Of a stretch of 20,714 bases of DNA, positions 5,806 through 15,973 are shown one piece after another. Source of the DNA: Croceibacterium_A sp039927815. GTDB taxonomy: Bacteria; Pseudomonadota; Alphaproteobacteria; Sphingomonadales; Sphingomonadaceae. A program made the position numbers and the translations under genes. The first letter of the stretch is position 1. Every line of letters starts with the position of its first letter. A model generated the notes under the pieces. The model saw only the letters and a program-made list of their open reading frames with translations. It did not search any database and was not told the DNA's origin. Location of the stretch: positions 1-20,714 of the forward strand of contig JBDSUJ010000019.1 in the NCBI GenBank assembly GCA_039927815.1, given 5' to 3'.

Positions 5806-7290
5806 ATGGCCACCGCAATCCTCGAACGCCCCGCCGGCGACTCACCCGCCGCGCGCGCCTTGCCCGCGAATCTGGAAGCCGAGGCGGCGTTCCTCGGGGC
5901 GATTCTCATCGACAACCGGGTTCTGGAGGAACTCGCGGTCCCGCTACGGCCGGACCATTTCTTCGAGCCGCTCCACGGCCGCATCTTCGAGCGCGTGCAA
6001 GTCCAGCTCGACAAGCAGATGATCGTCAGCCCGGTTACCTTGAAGCCGTACTTCGAGAGCGACCCGGCAATGGCCGAGCTGGGCGGGACAGGCTACCTGG
6101 CCCGGCTGACCGCCGATCCGCAAGGCTTGCTGGCCCCGCGCGAGCTGGCCCAGCAGATCTACGATCTGGCTTTGCTGCGCGAGCTGGTGAAAGTCGGCCG
6201 GGAGCTGGTCGAAGGCGCGCTCGACACCTCGGAAAACGTCGATCCGATGGGTCAGATCACCGCGGCGGAAGCGGCGCTGTACACCGTCGCCGAAGGGGCG
6301 ATGGACGGCAGCGAGGCGGAAAGTTTCCGCGGTGCGACCAACCGCGCGCTGGAGATGATCGAGACCGCGATAAACTCGGGCGGCCACGTGTCGGGCAAGA
6401 CCACCGGATTCGCTTCGATCAACGATAAATGTGGCGGGCTGCACAATTCCGACCTCATCATCGTCGCCGGCCGCCCGGGCATGGGCAAGAGTTCGCTTGC
6501 CACAAATATCGCTTTCAACTGCGCTGACCGGCTGCTGCGCGACCGGCGCGACGGTATCGACAAGAGCGTCGGCGCGGGCGTGGCAATGTTCAGCCTCGAG
6601 ATGTCGAGCGACCAGCTCGCCACGCGTATCCTGGCCGAACAGGCCGGCATCCCGAGCGAACTGCTGCGCATGGGCAAGATCAGCCGCGACGATTTTCAGC
6701 AACTCAGCTACGCTAGCCAGCGGTTGTCGGAACTGCCGCTGTTCATCGACGATACGCCCGCGTTGACCATCGGCGCGCTGCGCAGCCGCGCCCGCCGGCT
6801 GAAGCGGCGCCACGACATCGGCTTGATCGTGATCGACTACCTGCAGCTGCTGCAGGGCAGCGGGCGCGCGAATGACAACCGGGTCAACGAGATTTCCGAG
6901 ATCAGCCGCGGGCTCAAGACGCTCGCCAAAGAGCTCCAGGTGCCGGTGATCGCGCTGTCGCAGCTGAGCCGCGCGGTCGAGCAGCGCGAGGACAAGCGCC
7001 CGATGCTGTCCGATTTGCGCGAATCGGGCTCGATCGAGCAGGACGCCGACATGGTGTGGTTCATCTATCGCGAGGACTACTACCACTCGGGCAAAGAGCC
7101 GAACGATCCGGGAAGCGAAGCGCACACCCGGTGGGCGGGTGAAATGGAGCGCGTTCACGGCCTTGCCGACTTGATCATCGCCAAGCAGCGCCACGGCGCG
7201 ACCGGCAAGGTGCGCCTGCGCTTCGAACCCAAGATAACCCGCTTCAGCGACCTGGCCGAAGGCGAATACCAGCCCAGCAATTACGAGTGA
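5806..7290 (+). CDS. dnaB: Replicative DNA helicase DnaB
   Basis: 494 aa, normal for DnaB. The N-terminal domain (about 20-120) begins ALPANLEAEAAFLGAILIDN. The RecA-like helicase domain carries Walker A GRPGMGKSS (about 222-230), the FSLEMSSDQLATRILAEQAG block, the Walker B-type IGLIVIDYLQLL, LSQLSRAVEQREDKRPMLSDLRESG with the Arg/Gln sensor region, and KQRHGATGKVRLRF near the C-terminus. ATG at 5806 (MATAILERPAGD) matches the usual N-terminus; the upstream open frame overlaps UPF0262 and is not protein-like. No intein or other insertion is seen. It is convergent with the PLD gene, with 7 nt between the stops. It unwinds DNA ahead of the replication fork as a hexamer. Confidence 0.97.
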   Translation: MATAILERPAGDSPAARALPANLEAEAAFLGAILIDNRVLEELAVPLRPDHFFEPLHGRIFERVQVQLDKQMIVSPVTLKPYFESDPAMAELGGTGYLARLTADPQGLLAPRELAQQIYDLALLRELVKVGRELVEGALDTSENVDPMGQITAAEAALYTVAEGAMDGSEAESFRGATNRALEMIETAINSGGHVSGKTTGFASINDKCGGLHNSDLIIVAGRPGMGKSSLATNIAFNCADRLLRDRRDGIDKSVGAGVAMFSLEMSSDQLATRILAEQAGIPSELLRMGKISRDDFQQLSYASQRLSELPLFIDDTPALTIGALRSRARRLKRRHDIGLIVIDYLQLLQGSGRANDNRVNEISEISRGLKTLAKELQVPVIALSQLSRAVEQREDKRPMLSDLRESGSIEQDADMVWFIYREDYYHSGKEPNDPGSEAHTRWAGEMERVHGLADLIIAKQRHGATGKVRLRFEPKITRFSDLAEGEYQPSNYE

Positions 7291-7297
7291 GGCGGAC

Positions 7298-8521
7298 TTA
7301 CAAACCCAGGTTGAGCCCACGGCTGACCGTGTAGTCCATGACCGCGACCAGGAACCAGCTCGCTCGCCAGCGCAGCCGGTTCCACAGCGTGGCGCGCTGG
7401 CGATGGAGCGCGGGCGTGATTTCTTCCGACGGCGGAAGGCGGCGGTCGAAATAGGCCCGGATGCGATCAGCGAGCGCGCGGTCGGTTATCTGCAGCACGA
7501 TCTCGAGGTTTATATAGAGGCTGCGCATGTCCATGTTGGCACTGCCGGCATAGACTGTGTCGTCAAGCACGGTGAGCTTGGTATGCAGTTTGCAGGGGCT
7601 GAATTCCCAGATGCGCGCGCCTGCTGCCAGCAAGCCGGCGTAGAGCGCACGGCTGGCGCCGATAGTTGCCCCGTTGTCCGATTTGGCGGCCATCACGATG
7701 CGGGTCCGACCCTTAGCGGCGATCGCCTCGATGGGTTTAAGCAGGCGGCGCGGGGGCGAAAAGTAGCCCATCGCGAGGTCCAGGGACGTGCCCTCGTCGA
7801 GGTCGCGGGAGATATGTTCGGCCCAAGTTGAAAATCCCCGCGTGGGCCCGCCGATCAGCAACTTGACCGGCCCGTCGCCACACTCCCACTCGCGCACCAG
7901 CCGGCGGATTTCCGCGAATTTCGCGTGCTTGGACCGAGTCCACCCCTCGAGCAGGTCGAACCAGTGTCCGATCCGGGCCACCACCGGGCCTTGCACCGTG
8001 AACCCAAGATCTTCCCAGCCGTTCTCGTCGGGCGGGGCGAAGTAGCTGTCCTCGATGTTGAAACCGCCGAGCATCGCGACGCGCCCGTCGACCACCACGA
8101 GCTTCTGGTGATTGCGGATCAGGTAGCGCTGGCTGACCGCCGGGCTGAAAGAGCAGAAACCACCGCCCGCCTCGACCAGTTCGGCAAAGAACGCCTTGTC
8201 GGCTTGGGCCCCGAAGCCGTCGACGATCAGCGAAACCTGAACCCCGCGGCGCGCTGCCGCAGTCAGGCAGCGGCGGACGTCGATCCCAGAGGCGTCGGGC
8301 GTGAAAATGTAGAAGCACATTTTCAGCGAGACTTGCGCTCCTTCGATCAACGCCAGCAGAGCTGCGAGCCGGTCGGCGCCGCCGGGCTGGAAGGCCAGCG
8401 TGTGGCCCTGAGCTTCGACCACGAATGGGGGCTCCGGCAAAAAGGTCTGGTCAGCGCCGTCCACGCCGCATGATAGCAGCGTGTGTGCGGCGCGAAACCT
8501 TGACTTGCGAGCCTCTGCCAC
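7298..8521 (-). CDS. Phospholipase D-family protein, cardiolipin synthase-like
   Basis: 407 aa with two HKD motifs: NHQKLVVVDGRVAMLGG (His138, Lys140, Asp145) and LHTKLTVLDDTVYAGSANMD (His313, Lys315, Asp320). The paired half-sites and the GGFNI and SANMD blocks are those of PLD-type cardiolipin synthases and transphosphatidylases. Unlike ClsA there is no N-terminal pair of membrane helices, so it resembles ClsB-type soluble or peripheral enzymes. Likely reaction: transfer of a phosphatidyl group to phosphatidylglycerol or another alcohol; plain phospholipase activity is possible. The start is uncertain: GTG at 8521 lies inside the presumed rpoZ promoter, and GTG at 8464 is an alternative. 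Neither has a good ribosome site. Confidence 0.88.
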   Translation of the reverse strand: MAEARKSRFRAAHTLLSCGVDGADQTFLPEPPFVVEAQGHTLAFQPGGADRLAALLALIEGAQVSLKMCFYIFTPDASGIDVRRCLTAAARRGVQVSLIVDGFGAQADKAFFAELVEAGGGFCSFSPAVSQRYLIRNHQKLVVVDGRVAMLGGFNIEDSYFAPPDENGWEDLGFTVQGPVVARIGHWFDLLEGWTRSKHAKFAEIRRLVREWECGDGPVKLLIGGPTRGFSTWAEHISRDLDEGTSLDLAMGYFSPPRRLLKPIEAIAAKGRTRIVMAAKSDNGATIGASRALYAGLLAAGARIWEFSPCKLHTKLTVLDDTVYAGSANMDMRSLYINLEIVLQITDRALADRIRAYFDRRLPPSEEITPALHRQRATLWNRLRWRASWFLVAVMDYTVSRGLNLGL

Positions 8522-8528
8522 CTAGATC
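8500..8528 (+). promoter_or_regulatory. Putative housekeeping promoter of rpoZ
   Basis: -35 TTGACT (8500-8505), a 17-nt spacer, and -10 TAGATC (8523-8528). It precedes the rpoZ start by about 38 nt. The -10 is imperfect, but position and spacing are right. Confidence 0.5.
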
Positions 8529-8566
8529 GCGCCCATTCCTGACAACTCGTATTTCCGGAGTGCCCG

Positions 8567-8911
8567 ATGGCGCGCGTTACCGTCGAAGATTGCGTCGACA
8601 AGATTCCCAACCGGTTCGACCTGGTGCTGCTCGCGGCCCAGCGCGCGCGCGAGATTTCGGGCGGCGCCGAGCTGACCATGGATCGGGACCGCGACAAAAA
8701 CCCGGTCGTGGCATTGCGCGAGATCGCCGAAACCACCGTGCGCCCCAAGCAACTGCTTGAAAGCCTGGTCCAGTCGCTGCAGCGCGTTCTGCCCGATGAA
8801 GAGGACGAGGCGGACGACATTGGCTCATTGAGCCAGTCGGCCGAGGCGATGCGTCTTTCTGCGGCGGCGCCGGTCCGTTCCAATTCGGTCGGGGGCGACT
8901 ACGACGCCTGA
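8567..8911 (+). CDS. rpoZ: RNA polymerase omega subunit
   Basis: 114 aa. The opening MARVTVEDCVDKIPNRFDLVLLAAQRAREI is the omega signature. NPVVALREIAE and an acidic, low-complexity tail typical of alphaproteobacterial omega follow. It binds the beta' subunit and helps RNA polymerase assembly; in many bacteria it also takes part in ppGpp binding. GGAG lies about 8 nt before the ATG. The gene is monocistronic here: its own promoter-like element lies upstream and a strong terminator downstream. The usual neighbour spoT/relA is not in the window. Confidence 0.96.
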   Translation: MARVTVEDCVDKIPNRFDLVLLAAQRAREISGGAELTMDRDRDKNPVVALREIAETTVRPKQLLESLVQSLQRVLPDEEDEADDIGSLSQSAEAMRLSAAAPVRSNSVGGDYDA

Positions 8912-8947
8912 CTGCTGAACCACGAACACCGCCCAAAATTCACAGAG

Positions 8948-8980
8948 GGCCGCGTTCCGCCAAGGAGCGCGGCCTTTTTG
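8948..8980 (+). terminator. Intrinsic terminator of rpoZ
   Basis: An 11-bp stem (8948-8958 with 8964-8974, one G-U pair) with loop GCCAA is followed by TTTTTG TTT. It starts 36 nt after the rpoZ stop and is a classic rho-independent terminator. Confidence 0.9.
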
Positions 8981-9022
8981 TTTGGTTTGGCGGCCGCTAG
9001 CATGGCGGCTTAGGAGGGCTAG

Positions 9023-9082
9023 ATGCGCGAGGTTTCGCAGTCAGTGCACAGCGACCAGCGAACGATGGCTCTGGTCGCGTGA
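9023..9082 (+). CDS. 19-residue leader ORF coupled to the glycosyltransferase gene
   Basis: ATG at 9023 stands 5 nt after a perfect AGGAGG (9012-9017), the best ribosome site in this stretch. The ORF reads MREVSQSVHSDQRTMALVA and stops at TGA 9080-9082, overlapping the GTG start of the next gene as GTGA. The downstream GTG has no ribosome site of its own, so ribosomes ending here probably re-initiate there. The peptide itself has no recognisable feature. An alternative is that the two frames are one gene with a frameshift, but the GT domain does not need these residues. Confidence 0.55.
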   Translation: MREVSQSVHSDQRTMALVA

Positions 9083-9094
9083 GTTACCAGAGCC
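9067..9094 (+). promoter_or_regulatory. Stem-loop enclosing the glycosyltransferase start codon
   Basis: Perfect 9-bp inverted repeat GGCTCTGGT (9067-9075) and ACCAGAGCC (9086-9094) with a 10-nt loop. The loop contains the leader stop and the GTG start of the next gene. In mRNA it would hide initiation unless a ribosome translating the leader opens it. Confidence 0.6.
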
Positions 9095-10358
9095 CAGCGG
9101 CGGCGCCGATAGTGGGTAACGGGGCGCAATCGCGATTTGGTGCGCGCCTTGCGATTGTCGCCACGGCCGCCTTGGTGCTGCGGATCGGCGTCAGACTGGC
9201 CCATGGGACTGGGACCTACTGGGCGGACGGTTATACGCAATACAAGGCACTGGCAGATAGCTTGGCGGCCGGGCACGGCTATGCCTTTCCAGGGCAGCCC
9301 CCGACCGCTTTCCGAGTGCCACTGTACCCGTTGTTTATCGCTGCGACGACTGGCGGGAACGCCAATCCCTGGCTGCTGATCACCGCGCAGGCCGTGGTCT
9401 CCAGTGTCCTGGTTATACTCACCGGGTTGCTGGCACGGCGGCTTTACGGACCCGCCGCGGGGCTTCTCGCCGCGACATGGTGCGCGATCTATCCCTATTA
9501 CGCATGGCACGACCTGTCGCTGCAGGAGAGCGGTCTGTTCGCGGCGCTGACGGCGCTTGCCACGCTGTTGCTGTTCGCCGCGCGGGACCATCGGCGCCCG
9601 ATGCTCGCGGTGACAGCCGGCGCGGCGCTGGGAGCCGCAATCCTAACTCGCGCGGTCTTGGCACCGTTCGCCATGCTGGCGGTGGCATGGCTGATGGTCC
9701 CGGACGGTCACAACTGGCGGCGGCGGCTGACCAGCGCCGGGCTGGTTCTTGGCGCGATGTCGCTGACGCTAGCTCCGTGGCTGACAAGGGCGCATGCGCT
9801 GACCGGCGGATCCAACCTGGGCACCGAGTTTGGCCAGTCGGTTTACGCTGGCGCCAGCCCGCTGCTGTTCGGCGCCTTTCCCGAGGAGTCGGTCGATGTC
9901 AGCCGGCGCATAATCTTTACGGCAATGTCCCCGGCAGATATGCATTCACTCTCCCAAGCTGCAGGGATCGGCCCGGCGGCGGAAAGCGACTGGTACGCGC
10001 GCTGTGCGCTCGACATGGCCCTGGCGGATCGGACCGGCTACGCGGCCCGAGCGGTGCGCAAACTGGCCATTGCATTCGGTCCAAGGCCCGCGCCGCACCA
10101 CGGCATGGTGGCCGACACGGCGTACGCGCTGTGTTGGTTGCCTTTGCTGACGCTCGGCATGCTCGGACTATGGCGCGACCGAGCGAACTGGCGTCGCACC
10201 TCGCTGCTTGTCGCGCACCTCGCGGCCTTCTCGGCGGTGACCGCGCTGGTCTGGGCTCAGACAGCCCATCGCGCCTATCTGGACCTCTACCTGATGGTTC
10301 TGGCGTCGCCCGTTCTGCTCGGCTGGCTACCCCCTCGAGCGAGGCTAGCTCTGGCGCG

Positions 10359-10362
<4 letters not shown>
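9079..10362 (+). CDS. Polytopic GT-C-type glycosyltransferase (GT39/ArnT-like)
   Basis: 427 aa integral membrane protein with about ten hydrophobic segments. An early extracytoplasmic loop contains TYWADGYTQYKALADSLAAGHGYAF, followed by PPTAFRVPLYPLFIA. This arrangement (acidic residue after the first helix, then a xGHGYxF and R-x-P-x-YP pattern) is that of the PMT/ArnT-like, lipid-phosphate-sugar-dependent GT-C enzymes. The expected donor is a polyprenyl-phosphate sugar, used at the periplasmic face; the acceptor is unknown. The usual Asp-Glu pair is reduced to a single Asp (ADG). Start GTG at 9079 overlaps the leader ORF. The gene is not linked to other envelope genes here and ends tail-to-tail with ftsH. 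Confidence 0.75.
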
Positions 10363-12299
<1,937 letters not shown>

Positions 12300-12324
12300 C
12301 GACTGTCCTCAAGCTGGAACCGCC

Positions 12325-12352
12325 AATGTAAGCGCGGACCCCTGAATGGCAA
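12325..12352 (-). promoter_or_regulatory. Putative ftsH promoter
   Basis: Reading leftward: -35 TTGCCA (12352-12347), a 16-nt spacer, -10 TACATT (12330-12325). A start near 12318 would give a short leader that includes the GAGGAC ribosome site. Confidence 0.5.
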
Positions 12353-12375
12353 GCTAACGACCCTCGTCCGGCAAC

Positions 12376-12393
12376 GATGTGACACATGTGACA
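12376..12393 (-). repeat. Tandem TGTCACAT repeat upstream of ftsH
   Basis: Two adjacent 9-mers differing at one end base (TGTCACATG, TGTCACATC on the minus strand) lie 24 nt upstream of the presumed ftsH -35. This is a reasonable place for an activator site. The rest of the 192-nt ftsH/ToxR-like gap (12300-12491) shows nothing else convincing, and no terminator for the upstream gene. Confidence 0.35.
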
Positions 12394-12491
12394 GGGTCCA
12401 GAGTTTGAAACCGTCCCCCTGTCGCGACACCGGCGTGGGCCGCGGCGTCAGCGGCCGCATGCTGCCGCAACCTGCTGCGTGTAGGAAAACG

Positions 12492-13682
12492 TTATCGGCG
12501 CGTCCGCGCCTGCACCAGCCGCTCGGACAGATCGGCGCCCTGTTGTCCGGTGATCTGATACAACGCCTCGAAATTGCCCCCGCCGGCGAGGTTGCCGACT
12601 TTGGTTCCTAGCTTGTCGGCGAGCAGCGGCGCGAGGCCGCGCAGGCCGGTGTCGCGGGCCCCGGCGACGATGGCGACCAGCGCGCCGCCCGGCGCCTTGA
12701 ACCGCGCCACTAGGCCATAGTCGCGATACGACACCGGCGAGGCAAGGCTGCGGGCTTCCTCGCTGACGTAGGACTTGCCGGCACCGGTATCGACCACTTC
12801 GTCGTAACTCTCCCCCACCTGGAACTGCGAGCCGCTGAAGGCGAGATCCTCGAGCATGCCCATGCCGCTGATCAACCCGACATAGACGATGTCCGAGGTG
12901 CGCAGCGTGTCGGCGTGCAATTGCGACGCCGGCACAACCTCGATCGGGCGGTGGGCATGGGCCAGCACCGGCATCAGTTCGCGCAACGCATAGGCGGTCG
13001 ACATCGGCAAGTAGTAAAGCCCGACATCCTCTGCAGCACCGTAGCGGTCGGGCTCGGTTTCTTCGAGCCGAACCAAATCGGTCGGGGAATTGACGCGGAA
13101 GTCGCGGATCAGGCGGCCGCGCTCGGGGCGCAGCTCGTCGATCTCGCCGAACATGTAGTAATCCCCGACGACGATGGTCAGCGGTCGGCCCGACCGCAGG
13201 AACGGCTGCCACAACGCATTCGCGACTGGCTCGGCAGGCACCAGGTCGCGCCCGATGAAGAACGCCGCCAACGCCAGCAGCGCGGCCAACGCCAGCCACA
13301 TCAACGGGCGCCGGTCGGGCCGCTCCGGAATCTGGCGCTCATCACCGCCCTCCCCGCCGGCCAGCCGCAAGGCATAAGCTCCGGCGGGCACGGTCAGGCG
13401 CCCCTCGGCCGCCTCGTGTGCGACATAGAATTCGTCGAGCCGCTTGCGCAGGCGGTGGATGTAGACCCGCACCGTGGCGTCGTCGCTGCCGCCGTCGGCT
13501 TGGCCGAACACCGTCTCGGCAATTTCGGACTGGCTGGCGGAGTGTGCGCCGACGCCGCGCCCGGCGAGAAAATCGAACAGTTCGCGCAAGCGTCCGGTTT
13601 CGCCGAACAGCCCCGCTGCGTGCAGCCGCGCTACTTCCGCATCAAACGCACGCGCTCCCTTGACCGGCGTACCAGAACCCAC
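12492..13682 (-). CDS. ToxR/CadC-like membrane-tethered winged-helix regulator
   Basis: 396 aa. Residues about 30-107 form an OmpR-type winged helix: RLRELFDFLAGRG, SQSEIAETVFGQ, then the recognition-helix stretch DDATVRVYIHRLRKRLDEFY and the wing LTVPAGAYALRL. One membrane helix (about 126-144, PLMWLALAALLALAAFFIG) separates it from an extracytoplasmic domain of about 250 residues. That domain holds VVGDYYMFGEID and a long alpha/beta stretch with no recognised motif. There is no receiver or histidine kinase domain, so sensing and DNA binding are in one protein. Start GTG at 13682. It is divergent from a TonB-dependent receptor, the likely target, with palindromes in between. The ligand is unknown. 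Confidence 0.82.
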   Translation of the reverse strand: MGSGTPVKGARAFDAEVARLHAAGLFGETGRLRELFDFLAGRGVGAHSASQSEIAETVFGQADGGSDDATVRVYIHRLRKRLDEFYVAHEAAEGRLTVPAGAYALRLAGGEGGDERQIPERPDRRPLMWLALAALLALAAFFIGRDLVPAEPVANALWQPFLRSGRPLTIVVGDYYMFGEIDELRPERGRLIRDFRVNSPTDLVRLEETEPDRYGAAEDVGLYYLPMSTAYALRELMPVLAHAHRPIEVVPASQLHADTLRTSDIVYVGLISGMGMLEDLAFSGSQFQVGESYDEVVDTGAGKSYVSEEARSLASPVSYRDYGLVARFKAPGGALVAIVAGARDTGLRGLAPLLADKLGTKVGNLAGGGNFEALYQITGQQGADLSERLVQARTRR

Positions 13683-13717
13683 TGCTGATTGCTCCCCCCG
13701 ACCCTTCGCACACCTGT

Positions 13718-13749
13718 GTAACGGGCTGTTACGGGGCGATTACCGTAAT
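13718..13749. promoter_or_regulatory. Candidate operator between regulator and TonB receptor
   Basis: Two dyads side by side: GTAAC-N5-GTTAC (13718-13732) and ATTAC-C-GTAAT (13739-13749). TTAC half-sites recur at 10-11-nt spacing, about one helical turn. They lie just upstream of the regulator gene and about 140 nt before the receptor start. This would suit binding by the divergent winged-helix regulator. The rest of the 203-nt gap shows no clear promoter. Confidence 0.5.
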
Positions 13750-13885
13750 TAACTTGGATTGGCGAGCGCGCCCTGACCATTTGCCGGCCCGAGCGGGATA
13801 CGGATCGTCCCGGCTTCATGAACTCGTCAGCCGACATCGATGGCGCCAGGCGGGCCCGCTTCCCTCTAGAATGTGAAGGACCCCG

Positions 13886-15973
13886 ATGTCGAGGCTTCCC
13901 CAACCCGCTATGTCGTGCTGGCTGGGCGTCGGCGCGGCCGGCGCCATGCTCGCCGTCGCGCTCCCAGCGAACGCGGCCGAAGCAAACGGTGAAGCAGCGG
14001 CAGCGTCGAACATCAGCGTGGACGAGGCCAAGGACGGCACGACCGCCACCATTGTCGTCTACGGACGGGGCGAAAAGCGCATCGGCGAGGCAGGCGCGGC
14101 GAGCGAAGGCGGCGTGGCTGGCGCCGACATTGCGGTCCGCCCCTTCCTGCGTCCCGGGGAATTGCTCGAATCGACCCCCGGGCTGATCGCCACCCAGCAC
14201 TCGGGCGGCGGCAAGGCCAACCAGTTCTTCCTGCGCGGCTTCAATCTCGACCACGGCACCGACTACGCGCTGTATATCGACGACTTCCCGGTCAACTTCC
14301 GCACCCATGGCCACGGCCAAGGCTATCTCGACGTTCAGGGCATGATCCCCGAAATCGTCAAACGGGTCGATTACCGCAAGGGCCCATACCGGGCGGACAG
14401 CGGCGATTTCGCCTTCGTCGGTGCCAGCTTCATCACGACCAACGACAAGATGGACCCGTTCGTCCTCGCCGAGACGGGCAGCTATGGCTACCAACGCTAT
14501 CTCGCGGGCGGCTCGGTTGCCTTGGCGGGCGGCGACCTGCTGATGGTCGGCCAGGCGAAGTTCAACGACGGGCCTTGGCAATTGCCGGAAGACTTCGACG
14601 CCTATTCGACATTCCTCAAGTTTTCGCGCCCGGTCGGAGATGGGAAAGTCCAGATCAGCCTCAGCACTTACGATTCGAGCTGGGCGCCGACCGAACAACT
14701 GCCCGAGCGCGCGGTCGGCACCGCGCAGTGCGCGGACCGGTTCTGCAGCCTCGACACGACGCTGCGGGGGCGCACCGAACGCGAAGTGCTGACCGCGGGA
14801 TTCAAGTCCGACACCTGGCGCGTAACCGGCTACGTCCAGCATTACGACTGGAGCCTGCTTAACAATTTCACCTTCTTCCTCGATGATCCGGTCAATGGCG
14901 ACCAGCGGCGCCAGTACGAGCAGCGCTGGTCCTATGGCGGGCGCGCCGAGCATACCTTCCAGGTGCGCGACAACCTGACGCTGAAGACCGGGGCCGAGGC
15001 GCGAGTGGACAACATTTCCCCGGTCGGGCTCGATGCCACCAAGGCCGGCGCCTACCTGTATACCTACGCTTCGTTCAAGGCGCTCGAGAGGTCGCTCGGG
15101 CTGTACGGCGAAGTGCAGTGGAAGCCGATCGACCGGCTGATGATCATCGGGGGCCTGCGCGAGGATTTGTACCGGTTCCGCACGACACCGGTGGGCGGGG
15201 CGGCATGGGGCGGGACGGTCAACGCCGATATCCTGACGCCCAAGATCGGCGCGAATTTCGAGATCGCCAGGGGCATCGCCCTCTATGCCAATTACGGCCA
15301 GGGCTTCCATTCGAATGACGCGCGCGGGGTGACCAATCCGGTCAGTCCGGCGCCGGGCCTCGTGCGCGGCGAATTTCACGAAGCCGGCGGGCGGTTCGAG
15401 CGCAGCGGCTTCATCCTCACCGCGGTTTACTGGTTCAGCACCATCGACAGCGAATTGATCTTCGTCGGCGATTCGGGCGCGGTCGAGCCGAGCGATCCCG
15501 GCAAGCGCCGAGGCTACGAGCTAACCGGGTTCTGGAAGCCCAACGGCTGGCTCGCGCTCGACGCGGTGTGGACCGGGTCGCATTCGCGCTTCGTCGGCTT
15601 GCCCGAAGGACAAAACTACGTGCCGGGCGCGCTCGAAAGCTCGGGAGAGTTCGGCGCTGCGGCGGTCTTCCCTTCGTGGAACGCGTCGTTGCGAGTCCGC
15701 TATCTCGGGCCGCACGCCTTGATCGAGGATAATACACAGCGCGGTACCCCGACCACGCTGGTCAACCTGCGCACCGCATGGACCCCGCGGGCGCTGCTGG
15801 GCGGGTTCGAGATTTTCGCTGAATTGCTCAACGCGTTCGATTCCAAGAGGGACGACGTCGAATACTTCTACCCGACTCGCCTGCCCGGCGAGCCAGCGGA
15901 CGGTATCGAAGGCCGCAACAGCCGCATAGTCGAGCCGCGACAAGTGCGCGTGGGGATCAAGAAAACTTTCTGA
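13886..15973 (+). CDS. TonB-dependent outer-membrane receptor
   Basis: 695 aa. Signal peptide about 1-30 (GAAGAMLAVALPANA), a TonB-box-like TIVVYG (55-60), and a plug domain (about 70-185) with LRPGELLESTPGLIATQHSG and NQFFLRGFNLDHGTDYALYIDD. The beta-barrel ends in IKKTF with a terminal Phe, the usual outer-membrane signal. It imports a scarce large ligand (siderophore, cobalamin, glycan or metal complex) using TonB-ExbBD energy; the ligand cannot be read from sequence. A Cys pair in one predicted extracellular loop (AQCADRFCS) may form a disulfide. There is no FecR-type N-terminal signalling extension, consistent with control by the divergent ToxR-like protein instead. An AAGGA ribosome site precedes the ATG. 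Confidence 0.92.
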   Translation: MSRLPQPAMSCWLGVGAAGAMLAVALPANAAEANGEAAAASNISVDEAKDGTTATIVVYGRGEKRIGEAGAASEGGVAGADIAVRPFLRPGELLESTPGLIATQHSGGGKANQFFLRGFNLDHGTDYALYIDDFPVNFRTHGHGQGYLDVQGMIPEIVKRVDYRKGPYRADSGDFAFVGASFITTNDKMDPFVLAETGSYGYQRYLAGGSVALAGGDLLMVGQAKFNDGPWQLPEDFDAYSTFLKFSRPVGDGKVQISLSTYDSSWAPTEQLPERAVGTAQCADRFCSLDTTLRGRTEREVLTAGFKSDTWRVTGYVQHYDWSLLNNFTFFLDDPVNGDQRRQYEQRWSYGGRAEHTFQVRDNLTLKTGAEARVDNISPVGLDATKAGAYLYTYASFKALERSLGLYGEVQWKPIDRLMIIGGLREDLYRFRTTPVGGAAWGGTVNADILTPKIGANFEIARGIALYANYGQGFHSNDARGVTNPVSPAPGLVRGEFHEAGGRFERSGFILTAVYWFSTIDSELIFVGDSGAVEPSDPGKRRGYELTGFWKPNGWLALDAVWTGSHSRFVGLPEGQNYVPGALESSGEFGAAAVFPSWNASLRVRYLGPHALIEDNTQRGTPTTLVNLRTAWTPRALLGGFEIFAELLNAFDSKRDDVEYFYPTRLPGEPADGIEGRNSRIVEPRQVRVGIKKTF

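Noticed and set aside
5944..7320. 458-codon open frame opposite dnaB
   Set aside because: High-GC antisense shadow; dnaB motifs are intact on the other strand.
13631..15379. 582-codon open frame opposite the TonB receptor
   Set aside because: Runs across both the receptor and the intergenic region and into the regulator gene; no start site or family resemblance.
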